Positions 47,280 to 56,105 of a DNA stretch of 64,000 nucleotides are shown piece after piece. Origin of the DNA: Lyngbya sp. PCC 8106 (GTDB lineage Bacteria; Cyanobacteriota; Cyanobacteriia; Cyanobacteriales; Microcoleaceae); the NCBI RefSeq assembly GCF_000169095.1, contig NZ_AAVU01000008.1:1-64000 (forward strand). The letters run 5' to 3'. Each line of letters begins with the position of its first letter. The first letter of the stretch is position 1. The position numbers and the translations under genes are program-made. A model generated the notes under the pieces. The model made no database searches. It was not told the origin of the DNA and was given only the letters and a program-made list of their open reading frames with translations.

Positions 47280-49127
47280 TCAAGAGATAGAGTTGGGCGT
47301 GTTATCCAAAAAAATATTATTATTTTCAGCGTTATTTTGTCGAGGTTCTTGATACAAAGGAACGGTAAACGTGACAGTTGAGCCTAAACCTTCGCCAAGA
47401 CTATAGAACTTCACACTTCCTCCCATCGCTTGTACCAATTTCTGAGAAATCACTAATCCTAAACCCGTACCCCCATATTGACGAGTGTAGCCTGTATCGA
47501 CCTGAGAAAAGGCTTTAAAAAGGCGATCTTGCTTTTCTAAAGGGACACCAATTCCGGTATCTGTGACTCGAAATTCTACAAAACCGGGAAATTCTTGATT
47601 CTGAAGGATGACTTTTTGGTTCAGGACTCCTAAACTGATATTGACTCCTCCTTCGTGGGTGAATTTAATGGCATTTCCTACCAAGTTCAGCATGACTTGT
47701 AGGAGGCGTTGATAGTTGGCATAAACAATTAAGTCTGGGGAGTAAGAGTGTTCGTGAATCGATAAATTTAATCCTTTTTGTTGAACTTGAGTTTTGGTAA
47801 ACTGTTCGACTTCTTTTAAAAGTTCACTCACTTTAACTAAAGCCAAGTCAATTTCCATTTTTCCGGCTTCGATCTTGGCAATATCTAATACATCATTAAT
47901 TAAATTGAGCAAATGTAAAGCAGCACGATGACCTTCTTGGACAAACTCTCGTTCTTCTTCAGGATCATCAACCATCCCATCAATAACGAGTTTGAGAAAG
48001 CCAATAATACCATTAAGCGGGGTACGCAGTTCGTGGGAAGTATTAGCGAGAAATTCACTTTTGAGACGGGAGGAGGCTTCAGCTTCTGCTCGGGCTTCTT
48101 CGAGTTCTTGATATAAAGTTGCATGAGCAATTGCTGTTCCCACATGAGTGGCGAGTTCCCGCACAAAATCAATTTCAGCGAGTGTCCATTGACGAAAGCG
48201 ATCGCATTGATGGAGGGCGATCAAACCATTCGGGCGGATCACTCCATTGGGTTGATCGAGGTAGGATGTTGCCACCACCAACACCGAATGACGTTTGTAG
48301 GAATCTTCCGAAGCAGACGTGCGTTCGAGGGCGATGGGTTCGAGGGTTGCCAAGGCTTGACTCCAACCCCACTCGTGACTAATGGAGATTTCTGAACCGA
48401 GCATACTTTCGTAGGGATTTTGCAGATACTCTGCCACAACTTGGGTGTGCGCGAACCGAATATCTGTGTGAGTCTGATCCGGTTTGTAGGGACAAATAAT
48501 GCAACGGTTAACTCGCAGAACCTGACCTAAACTTGCTACCGTTTGCTGCCAGATTTGCTTGAGATCAAGGGTGCGGCGAATTTTTTGGGTTATTTGACTC
48601 AGAAGCGTTTGATAAATTTGGGAACTCGGAGGTACTGTCCGACAAATCGTTCCGGCAATTTGCACCAGCATTTTTTGCTGAATGTCAAAGTTAGAAGGCA
48701 AAGAACGATAAGCAATGATTTCGTCGAGATTTGCCTCCGAATTCATCTCATTTTGTTCGAGAGTGCGACCCATAACCATTACCCGACTCGGTTTGCTATT
48801 CGGGGTCAAAATGGGACTGACGACTAATTCTAAGGGAATATAATGGTCTTGATAAACAAAGGGATAGCTAAATCGCTCTGGAATTGAATTTTCGAGAACA
48901 CGGTGAATTCGTTCTAGATAGGGTTCTAACAAAGCAGGCCCAAACGTTTCCCCCATTTGAGAGCCTACTACTAGGTCAGCACCAAGATCATAGGATTCGC
49001 TCTGTTGCCAATAAAACGACAGATACTTACCCGATGCATCCTGAATAAATACTAAATCAGCCCCCAACTCTCGCCAAATTTCGGCAGGAAATGAGTTTGA
49101 AAGCTGAAAGTCTGTATTGGAGTTCAT
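47280..49127 (-). CDS. Sensor histidine kinase (PAS-like, GAF, HisKA, HATPase)
   Basis: 615 residues, without membrane helices, so cytoplasmic. N-terminal PAS-like region (about 10-125: DLVFIQDASGKYLSFYWQQ). GAF domain (about 170-335, with RTLDLKQIWQQTVASLGQVL and LIALHQC). Dimerisation helix with the phospho-accepting His of SHELRTPLNGIIGF near 366. HATPase with N box NLVGNAIKFTHEGG, G1 DTGIGVP and G2 GGTGLGLVISQKL (about 480-590). No receiver or HPt domain is attached. The cognate response regulator is not adjacent. GAF and PAS suggest sensing of light or a small ligand, but no conserved Cys bilin-binding site could be identified with confidence. Target unknown. Confidence 0.88.
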   Translation of the reverse strand: MNSNTDFQLSNSFPAEIWRELGADLVFIQDASGKYLSFYWQQSESYDLGADLVVGSQMGETFGPALLEPYLERIHRVLENSIPERFSYPFVYQDHYIPLELVVSPILTPNSKPSRVMVMGRTLEQNEMNSEANLDEIIAYRSLPSNFDIQQKMLVQIAGTICRTVPPSSQIYQTLLSQITQKIRRTLDLKQIWQQTVASLGQVLRVNRCIICPYKPDQTHTDIRFAHTQVVAEYLQNPYESMLGSEISISHEWGWSQALATLEPIALERTSASEDSYKRHSVLVVATSYLDQPNGVIRPNGLIALHQCDRFRQWTLAEIDFVRELATHVGTAIAHATLYQELEEARAEAEASSRLKSEFLANTSHELRTPLNGIIGFLKLVIDGMVDDPEEEREFVQEGHRAALHLLNLINDVLDIAKIEAGKMEIDLALVKVSELLKEVEQFTKTQVQQKGLNLSIHEHSYSPDLIVYANYQRLLQVMLNLVGNAIKFTHEGGVNISLGVLNQKVILQNQEFPGFVEFRVTDTGIGVPLEKQDRLFKAFSQVDTGYTRQYGGTGLGLVISQKLVQAMGGSVKFYSLGEGLGSTVTFTVPLYQEPRQNNAENNNIFLDNTPNSIS

Positions 49128-49593
49128 CAGTGTTCGCGACAGGGAACCTTTACCTCAATGCAGTTTAGGAGAATCAAGCTTCACCTTAGACCCCAGAGAA
49201 TCTGAGAAGTTGAAAGCTTCAAACCGATCAATTGATCGAGAGAAAAGCAACTTAAGACTACTAATCTTTGATTCTAGCTTTTGATTCTCGCTCCCGGATC
49301 TATTCCTCACATAGCAATAGAGTAACCTTCTTTCCTGGAGGTCTTCAAGTCGTCACTTTAACTTCTTCCCCTACTCTCGATTAGCGGGGACTCTAAAAGG
49401 ATGTTTGGAGGCGGGTTAAAGCCTGACCTCTCAACTCTTTTAGCTGACTCGTTTTTACCGTTTTGGGGACGAGTCTAAACCCCCCGACACACTCAAACCC
49501 ACTCTTATTCAAGACTGGAAAAGTGACTTACAAAAATTGAACAGGGACTTTCCGTTCTATCCAATCAGACAGAGTGGAGAGTGGGGAGTTGAG
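49128..49593. other. Intergenic region between histidine kinase and RHH protein genes
   Basis: About 470 nt without a supported gene. Short open frames on the plus strand (for example 49537-49842) overlap the minus-strand ribbon-helix-helix gene and are shadows. No clear terminator or repeat was seen. The promoter of the kinase is presumably at about 49130-49250. Confidence 0.45.
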
Positions 49594-49824
49594 CTAATCA
49601 TTCCACTCACCCCGAGGCGGGATGGGAGGATTGCGTTGGAGAGTCAAAGCCAATTCATCTTCAGGACGTTCACCTCTGAGCCACTGACGCAAAGCATTTT
49701 CTATCACCTTACTCGGATCATTCGTCAGATGCTTAATCTGATCAAGCAGCTCGGGGTCTATTTTAATAGAAACTTCGACTTTTGTGGGCGCATCGGAGGA
49801 AGATATGGGGTTCTGCTGGTTCAT
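49594..49824 (-). CDS. Small ribbon-helix-helix-like protein (possible antitoxin or regulator)
   Basis: 76 residues from the ATG at 49824. AGGA lies about 11 bases upstream, and a longer in-frame start at 49878 gives an odd aromatic N-terminus. VEVSIKIDPELLDQIKHLTN followed by DPSKVIENALRQWLRGE fits a strand-helix-helix DNA-binding fold of the CopG/CcdA type. The acidic C-terminal tail (ELALTLQRNPPIPPRGEWND) would be available to contact a partner. No toxin-like gene is adjacent, so calling it an antitoxin is only a possibility. A stand-alone transcription factor is equally likely. Confidence 0.65.
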   Translation of the reverse strand: MNQQNPISSSDAPTKVEVSIKIDPELLDQIKHLTNDPSKVIENALRQWLRGERPEDELALTLQRNPPIPPRGEWND

Positions 49825-50068
49825 AACGTAAAAAAATCCTAGCCAATCAAAATCTAAATCTTTCGGGGGAATAAGCACGGCTGAGTATGATTTTCACCTG
49901 AAACTTGGGGTGACTTTACCCAGGAAGACTCGCTTCATTTCTTTGATTTGCAGCAAGACAGAGCAACCCCTGATTCCGTGCCTATTTCTATTGTACGATG
50001 CCCGTTCCACAATCCAACAAACTGAGTTATTGGGAGTTGACTCCTGAACCCCCAACAATCACGATTCT

Positions 50069-51997
50069 TTAGGGTCGTTCAAACTTAGATGGAGGTTGAA
50101 ACCCTTGAGCGGACTGACCTGAGAGCGCACGACTCATAAAATCTCGCCAAATCGGAGCAACTGTTGTACCTCCGGTAGACCCGGAAGCCAGGGGAGTGTA
50201 ATCATCATGTCCCACCCAGACAGCGGTGGATAATTGCGGGGTATACCCCACAAACCAGACATCTCGCTCGGAGGAGGTCGTTCCCGTCTTTCCGGCTGCT
50301 GGACGGCCAATTTGCGCGCGGGTTCCAGTTCCCCCTGAAATTACTCCTTGTAAGACACTGTTAAGCGATGCTGCCGCCCATTGATTCAAGACTAATCTCG
50401 GTTTAGGCGTATTATCCAACAATATATTTCCCTGACTGTCGGTGACTTGGACAATAAAGGTCGGATCAGAGTGCCAACCGTCATTGGCAAAGGTCGCATA
50501 GGCACCGGCCATTTCCATCGGGGTAACATCGACTGAACCCAACGGTAAAGAAATTACCGGGTCTATCGGACTTCGGAAACCCAGAATGCGACAGACTTCA
50601 ATCACTTGATTGAGTCCAACCGCTTGACCGATTTTCACCGCCGGAATATTGAGAGAATTGGTCAAAGCGGAGCGAATACTCACCGCCCCAGAAAAGCCAC
50701 CTCCGTAGTTGCGGGGAGAATAGTAGCCATAACCATCGGGATAACTCACCGGTGAATCAGAAACGGTTGATTCTGGGGAATATTTACCCGTCGCAAAGGC
50801 GGTATAGTAAACAAACGGTTTAAACGCCGAACCCGGTTGACGTTGAGCTTGAATCGCCCGGTTGTATTGACTGGTTTTGTAGTCAGCACCCCCCACCATC
50901 GCTTTGACAAAATGGGTTCGCGGGTCAACAGCAGCCAAAGCAATTTGACCTTGATCCCAACTCCGGTAAACTCCCCAATAATACAGGCGTTCATGCCATG
51001 TACTCACGACTTGTTCGGCCATGCGTTGGAAGTTGACATCAATCGTTGTTTGTACGCGCATTCCGCCTTTGAGGACTGCATCTCGGCCAAACTTACGGGT
51101 TAACTCCTGAACCACCGCTTCGGTCACGTAGGGTAACTGACTCTGGCGAAATGAGGTGATAGACCCGACCAGCAGAGGTTGTTTGAGGGCTTCAGCTTCT
51201 TCTTCGGGGGTAATCCATTTTAACTCCCGCATTCGTTTGAGAACGGTGGCTTGTCTCTGCTTGGATTTTTTGTAGTCTACAAACGGGCTGAAATCTTCGG
51301 GCGCTGGAATCAAACCCGCTAACATCGAAGCTTCGGCCAGCGTCAGATCCTTGGCTGATTTATTAAAATAACTTAGAGATGCGGTTTCTACACCATACAG
51401 GTTATGACCCCAATAGACTTGGTTGAGATATAGCTCTAAAATCTCGTCTTTGGCTAAAATTTGTTCTAACCGAATCGCCATCACCGCTTCAGCGGCTTTC
51501 CGGCTAATGGTGCGGTTTGGGGACAGAAACAGGTTTTTCACCAACTGCATGGTTAGGGTTGAACCCCCCTCTACCGTCTCTCCGCTCTCTAAGTTGGCCA
51601 CAAAAGCCCGGATAATTCCTGTGGGATAAATGCCTTTGTGATAGTAGAAGTTGCTGTCTTCAATTGCTAAAACTGCACGCTTGAGGTGAGGTGAAATTTC
51701 ATCAAGGGAAATAACTTCTCGGTTGGCTTCATCGTGAAGACTGGCCAGTGGTCTACCCTGAATATCGTAAATGTGGGTGGTTTCTGTCGGGGCGTAGCTT
51801 TGCATAACCCGCACATCGGGCAAATTTCTGAAGCTGACGGCTAAACCCACTAGCCCTCCAGCCATGACCGAACTCGCTAACATGGTAGCACTGAGTAGCG
51901 TCCCAGCCGTGACCTTGCTAACCGACTGCACGAAGTCAAAAATACCTTCTGAGTTGTTAACTTCTGGTTTTTGGTGGATAGCGTTAGTTGATGACAC
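50069..51997 (-). CDS. Class A penicillin-binding protein (PBP1 type)
   Basis: 642 residues from the GTG at 51997. AAGGGAG lies 11 bases upstream, and the open frame extends 15 codons more to a TTG. One N-terminal membrane helix (about residues 25-50). Glycosyltransferase (GT51) motifs: EDSNFYYHKG, GGSTLTMQLVKNLF and RKAAEAVMAIRLE. Transpeptidase motifs: SxxK within QPGSAFKPF near 370-380, SLN of ALTNSLNIPA, and KTGTTSSERDVWFVGY with KTG near 555. It polymerises lipid II and crosslinks peptidoglycan in the periplasm. The gene stands alone. Length is normal for cyanobacterial class A PBPs. Which PBP1 paralogue it is cannot be decided here. Confidence 0.92.
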   Translation of the reverse strand: MSSTNAIHQKPEVNNSEGIFDFVQSVSKVTAGTLLSATMLASSVMAGGLVGLAVSFRNLPDVRVMQSYAPTETTHIYDIQGRPLASLHDEANREVISLDEISPHLKRAVLAIEDSNFYYHKGIYPTGIIRAFVANLESGETVEGGSTLTMQLVKNLFLSPNRTISRKAAEAVMAIRLEQILAKDEILELYLNQVYWGHNLYGVETASLSYFNKSAKDLTLAEASMLAGLIPAPEDFSPFVDYKKSKQRQATVLKRMRELKWITPEEEAEALKQPLLVGSITSFRQSQLPYVTEAVVQELTRKFGRDAVLKGGMRVQTTIDVNFQRMAEQVVSTWHERLYYWGVYRSWDQGQIALAAVDPRTHFVKAMVGGADYKTSQYNRAIQAQRQPGSAFKPFVYYTAFATGKYSPESTVSDSPVSYPDGYGYYSPRNYGGGFSGAVSIRSALTNSLNIPAVKIGQAVGLNQVIEVCRILGFRSPIDPVISLPLGSVDVTPMEMAGAYATFANDGWHSDPTFIVQVTDSQGNILLDNTPKPRLVLNQWAAASLNSVLQGVISGGTGTRAQIGRPAAGKTGTTSSERDVWFVGYTPQLSTAVWVGHDDYTPLASGSTGGTTVAPIWRDFMSRALSGQSAQGFQPPSKFERP

Positions 51998-52317
51998 GTT
52001 AGATTTCACTCCCTTCAGGAAAACAAGGCAACAGGGGATCAAGCCGGGGTTAGGATCGCGCCCAGAGGGTGATCGCTCTGGCTAAGTGATAGCATACAGC
52101 ATTAGTTTGTGGCTATTGATTGGTTTTCTAAAAGTTTTCTCAGAAAACCGGGTTCGACAATTTGGGCTTGTCTCTCCTCTTTGTAATCTATCCCCAATCG
52201 CATCGGACAATGGTAAGATGCTGTATGAATATAAATCATTGATTAACACAGCATATCAGGGATCAAGGTTAACTTAATCGATCCAATATTTGCAATAATA
52301 AAAATCTTCATCAAATT

Positions 52318-53568
52318 ATGGCATTGAGTCAACCTCCAAAAGAGAGATCAACAGAAGCATCTCTCGATCATATGACGAAACTGCGTCGAGGTGTTAGTGA
52401 AATTTTTCCCGAACAACTCGATTCCGAGAGTCCCGATGACAATTTTAACCAACGATTGGCTCAGTCTGATCAGCCGTTACGAGTTAAATTCGGGATTGAC
52501 CCCACTGGAACTGATATTCACCTCGGACATAGTGTTGTTGTCCGCAAACTTCGGGATTTTCAAGATGCTGGACACACTGCTGTTTTAATTATTGGTGATT
52601 TTACGGCAAGAATTGGTGATCCGACGGGAAAATCTGAAGTTCGTAAACAACTCACGACTGAACAAGTTCAACAAAACGCTCAAACTTATCTCGATCAAGT
52701 TCGTCCGATTCTTGATTTTGACACCCCCGGACGCTTAGAAATTCGGTATAATTCCGAATGGCTATCGACGCTAGATTTAGCTAAAATTTTGGATTTGCTT
52801 TCGACGATGACGGTAGGGCAAATGTTAGCCAAAGAAGGCTTTGCGTTGCGCTACGAAAAAGAAGCACCAATTTATTTACATGAATTTCTCTATCCTCTGA
52901 TGCAAGGCTATGATTCGGTTGCCGTTGAAGCCGATATTGAACTCGGAGGCACCGATCAAAAGTTTAACCTGGCGGTGGGTAGAGATTTACAACGCTACTT
53001 CCAACAAAAGCCTCAATTTGGTTTATTAATGCCGATTTTAATCGGTACCGATGGCGTTCAGAAAATGTCAAAATCTCTGGGAAATTATGTCGGACTGTCT
53101 GAAGATGCACTAACCATGTATTCCAAATTGGAAAAAATTCCTGATGATTTGATTGTACAATACTTTGAACTACTTACCAAACTCCCCCTCGATGAACTCC
53201 CGGAAAATCCCCGAGAACGACAAAAATTATTAGCCCTCGATGTTGTTTCTCAGTATCACGGCAAAGAAGCTGCATTAGAAGCCCAAAAAGCCGCCATCAA
53301 CCTCACAGGAGGAAATACTAAACAAGCCGATGCGGTTCCTGAATTTTCCCTCGCTGAAGTCGAATTTCCGGCGAAGTTATTCTATATTCTCAGTGCGAGT
53401 GGGTTGTGCAAAAGTGGAAGTGAAGCCCGACGACAAATGCAAGGGGGCGGAGTTCGACTCGATGGCGAACAAATCACCGATGCTAACCTCATCTTTGACT
53501 CAATAGATGATTTAAACGGACGAGTTTTGCAAGTTGGGAAAAAGAAATTTGTGCGGTTAGTTGGATAA
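52318..53568 (+). CDS. tyrS: Tyrosyl-tRNA synthetase
   Basis: 416 residues. Class I signature HLGHS (about 65-69) in [17 protein letters not shown], and [10 protein letters not shown] (about 242-251). The tyrosine-binding segment [29 protein letters not shown] lies between. The C-terminal S4-type RNA-binding domain ([23 protein letters not shown]) is intact. It charges tRNA-Tyr in the cytoplasm. The first roughly 18 residues before [12 protein letters not shown] may not be translated, since neither start has a clear ribosome binding site. It overlaps pyrF by one base (TAATG), so the two genes are translationally coupled. Confidence 0.95.
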   Translation: MALSQPPKERSTEASLDHMTKLRRGVSEIFPEQLDSESPDDNFNQRLAQSDQPLRVKFGIDPTGTDIHLGHSVVVRKLRDFQDAGHTAVLIIGDFTARIGDPTGKSEVRKQLTTEQVQQNAQTYLDQVRPILDFDTPGRLEIRYNSEWLSTLDLAKILDLLSTMTVGQMLAKEGFALRYEKEAPIYLHEFLYPLMQGYDSVAVEADIELGGTDQKFNLAVGRDLQRYFQQKPQFGLLMPILIGTDGVQKMSKSLGNYVGLSEDALTMYSKLEKIPDDLIVQYFELLTKLPLDELPENPRERQKLLALDVVSQYHGKEAALEAQKAAINLTGGNTKQADAVPEFSLAEVEFPAKLFYILSASGLCKSGSEARRQMQGGGVRLDGEQITDANLIFDSIDDLNGRVLQVGKKKFVRLVG

Positions 53569-54275
53569 TGAATACAGATAAAATTATTGTTCCTCTCGAT
53601 GTTTCAACGATTACAGAAGCACTCGCTTTAGTTGACCAATTGCCCCAAGTTTCTTTCTGGAAAGTCGGTCTAGAACTCTTTGTGAGTAACGGGCCAGAAA
53701 TATTAACCCAACTCAAACAACGACAAAAACGAATATTTCTCGACCTGAAATTTCACGATATTCCGAATACCGTTGCAGGTGCTTGTCGGGCGGCTTCTCA
53801 ATACGGCGTTGATTTAATTACCATTCACGCAACCGCCGGAAAAGTGGCGTTAAAAGCCGCTCAAAATGCCCTAGAAGAAGGGGCAAAAGCAGCTAATAAA
53901 CCGATTCCAAATTTAATTGCAATTACATTATTAACGAGTCTCAATTCCCGTGAATTAGCCTTTGATTTAAAAATCCCTTTAGAGTTGCCAGAATACGCCC
54001 TACACATGGCATTACTCGCCCAAGAAAGTGGGTTGGCGGGGGCGGTTTGTTCACCCCAAGAAGTTGAACAGTTACGGCGAACCTGTGGGAATGATTTTCT
54101 ACTCGTTTGTCCGGGTGTACGTCCGACTTGGGCGGAAAAAGGCGATCAACAGCGTTCATTTACCCCGTCTCAGGCGATGAAAGCGGGTGCTGATTACCTG
54201 GTCATCGGACGACCCATAACCGCCTCAGAGGACCCCGTAGGTGCTTTAGAACGCATTTTTGAGGAGATATCTTAA
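53568..54275 (+). CDS. pyrF: Orotidine 5'-phosphate decarboxylase
   Basis: 235 residues. The ATG overlaps the tyrS stop codon. Active site [14 protein letters not shown] (catalytic Lys, Asp at about 62-75), IIVPLDVST at the N-terminus, and [18 protein letters not shown] with [12 protein letters not shown] at the phosphate-binding end. It converts OMP to UMP, the last step of de novo UMP synthesis. The link with tyrS is an overlapping operon rather than a pathway connection. The end is followed by a repeat-rich 312-nt gap. Confidence 0.95.
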   Translation: MNTDKIIVPLDVSTITEALALVDQLPQVSFWKVGLELFVSNGPEILTQLKQRQKRIFLDLKFHDIPNTVAGACRAASQYGVDLITIHATAGKVALKAAQNALEEGAKAANKPIPNLIAITLLTSLNSRELAFDLKIPLELPEYALHMALLAQESGLAGAVCSPQEVEQLRRTCGNDFLLVCPGVRPTWAEKGDQQRSFTPSQAMKAGADYLVIGRPITASEDPVGALERIFEEIS

Positions 54276-54587
54276 ACATAAATTATCCCTCTAAATCCCC
54301 CTTTGTATCCCCCTAAATCCCCCGCCCCCTAAATCCCCCAATTCTGGGGGACTTTGAAAGATGGAGACTTTGAAAGATGGAGACTTTGAAAGATGGGGGA
54401 CTTTTTGACTGATTCCGCCTTAAAAAAAGGAACTTTCTAACTAATTCCCCCCTTACTAAGGGGGGCTAGGGGGGATTCAACTCAGGGGGGCTAGGGGGGA
54501 TTAAAAACTTGACATCATTAGTAGCAAACATTAAATAATTTTATATGAACTCTCATGCTGAACTCCCTAAATAATTTATAGGTCAAT
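54276..54587. repeat. Repeat cluster after pyrF: CCCCCTAAA-type repeats, 16-bp tandem triplet, GGGGGGCTA repeats
   Basis: Three kinds of repeat fill the 312-nt convergent gap. First, CCCCCTAAATC units near 54309-54340 ending in the palindrome CCCCCA-ATTC-TGGGGG (54335-54350). Second, a 16-bp unit ACTTTGAAAGATGGAG in three consecutive copies (54351-54398, last copy slightly changed). Third, CCCCCCTTA-C-TAAGGGGGG (54447-54465) and two copies of GGGGGGCTAGGGGGGATT (54460-54477, 54485-54502). The strong GC hairpins could stop both converging transcripts. Confidence 0.85.
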
Positions 54588-55883
54588 TTAAGCGGTAACA
54601 GTTGTGGGTTTGAGTTCATCTTCTGACTCGTCTTGAACTTTGAAATACCAATACAAATTGGCAACGGTCATGTGAGAAGCCTGTTGTAAATTAGCAGAAA
54701 CGAGGCTTTTAAATCCCGCATTTTTTGCGTGTTCACTAACATAACGTTCCGACTCTCGCCGCAAATCTGGGTTCATTAAAAATATAAGTTGATCCTGTAA
54801 AGATGCGGGGTGAGACTTTTGTTTTAACTCTTGATAATATTGATATTCCGGCGGTTCTGTAACGGGGGTTAATTGTGTTTCTGGGGTTTCTGTGGATTCT
54901 TGAAAATCTGCACTTGCTAATAGTTTTAAGTCTTCGGGTGGTAAACTCATCATCCAATCTATTTGATTTTCCCACGCTGACAATGCTGCTAAATCATGGT
55001 CGTGAATGTGGGTCAATTCGGGGAATATAAAGTCTAATTCTTCTTCGGTTTGGCAAGATTTAATCACTTCTAAGGAATCTTGACGAATTTTTTCTTGTAA
55101 ATCAGAAACGGACTGTTTTAACGCTTTGGGTTCATTTTGCAGTTGATAGGTGAGACAAATGGTTTGTTCTATCGCCCAAGCACATTCGTGTCTTCGCAGT
55201 TTTCCGGGTGCGGAAGTTTCTGATAACAAATGGGGACTATTATAAATCGCCAACGCTTCTCCAAGGGTTTGACGGGCGTTAGAAAGTTCTACTTTTCTCG
55301 CGTCTAAATCTTCGATAGTCGTGGCGGTTTTCATTAATTTTGTCGCTTGAATAAACCGCGAATAGGCTTTGACATATTCGAGGCGATGCTGTTCAAACTT
55401 GATATCTTCGGCGACTTTATCCAAATGTTGAACAATTTCAACGCCCTGGCTTCTTAATGCTTGTTTGAGGTCAAGAAAACCGCCTCGGAGTTCTAATTTT
55501 AATTGTTTAACATCTTCTCGTAACTTCAATGTTTGCCATAAATTAACCGCCGAAAGTACAGCCGTCGCCGCCACACCAACGCCGATAAAAGCTGTTGTTG
55601 CTTGCAACATTCCCAAGCCCGATTTAATAACGTTTAATTGTCCTAATACTTGTTGATTTTGGTACATTTGTCCTAACGCTAAAGGAATCTGGGCTGGAGT
55701 TCCACCAATTAGAGGCGATAAAGAAGCACCGTTAAAAACTGCACCTTTTGCCATTTCTACAAATTGACCCGTAGCGGGATTTCGCAATAAAGGCAAAACT
55801 TGACCTGTACTTGTGGTGACTTGAAGCAGTTTACCTGCGCCCAAAAGTGCTTGACTTCCTGCACTGAAGATGTATTCTATCAT
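54588..55883 (-). CDS. Hypothetical protein paired divergently with the TerB-dynamin gene
   Basis: 431 residues. I do not recognise a named family. Residues about 1-75 are glycine-rich and hydrophobic (IFSAGSQALLGAGKLLQVTT; LPLLRNPATGQFVEMAKGA). A hydrophobic helix LGMLQATTAFIGVGVAATAV lies near 92-111. A coiled-coil-like stretch (LKLREDVKQLKLELRGGFLD) follows, and then a largely helical region with regular Leu/Glu spacing to the end. There is no Cys cluster, nuclease or protease motif. It is divergently transcribed from the dynamin-like GTPase across 222 nt, and both proteins have hydrophobic helices plus coiled-coil regions, which suggests a membrane-associated pair. The function is unknown. 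Confidence 0.6.
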   Translation of the reverse strand: MIEYIFSAGSQALLGAGKLLQVTTSTGQVLPLLRNPATGQFVEMAKGAVFNGASLSPLIGGTPAQIPLALGQMYQNQQVLGQLNVIKSGLGMLQATTAFIGVGVAATAVLSAVNLWQTLKLREDVKQLKLELRGGFLDLKQALRSQGVEIVQHLDKVAEDIKFEQHRLEYVKAYSRFIQATKLMKTATTIEDLDARKVELSNARQTLGEALAIYNSPHLLSETSAPGKLRRHECAWAIEQTICLTYQLQNEPKALKQSVSDLQEKIRQDSLEVIKSCQTEEELDFIFPELTHIHDHDLAALSAWENQIDWMMSLPPEDLKLLASADFQESTETPETQLTPVTEPPEYQYYQELKQKSHPASLQDQLIFLMNPDLRRESERYVSEHAKNAGFKSLVSANLQQASHMTVANLYWYFKVQDESEDELKPTTVTA

Positions 55884-56105
55884 TGTTAACTTTTTTATTG
55901 AAGAATGACCCTGCTTTCTAATCGAATGATATACTACTTTCGTATAGAAGCATTACTCTAATTTTACTTTAACTCGAATTGTAGTAAATCAAGAAAAATT
56001 GATTTGTTAGTTGGTTTTTTCGAGAGATAATTTTTATCTCTGCATTTTTACGAAAGTTCTGAATAAAAACCTATCAATCACTAAAACTTAGGAGGCTGAC
56101 GGCTC

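Noticed and set aside
48119..48395. Plus- and minus-strand open frames within the histidine kinase gene
   Set aside because: They lie inside the GAF-coding part of an intact gene and show no domain or start signal.
49594..49824. Complete toxin-antitoxin module
   Set aside because: Only a ribbon-helix-helix-like protein is seen. No toxin-like neighbour is present on either side.
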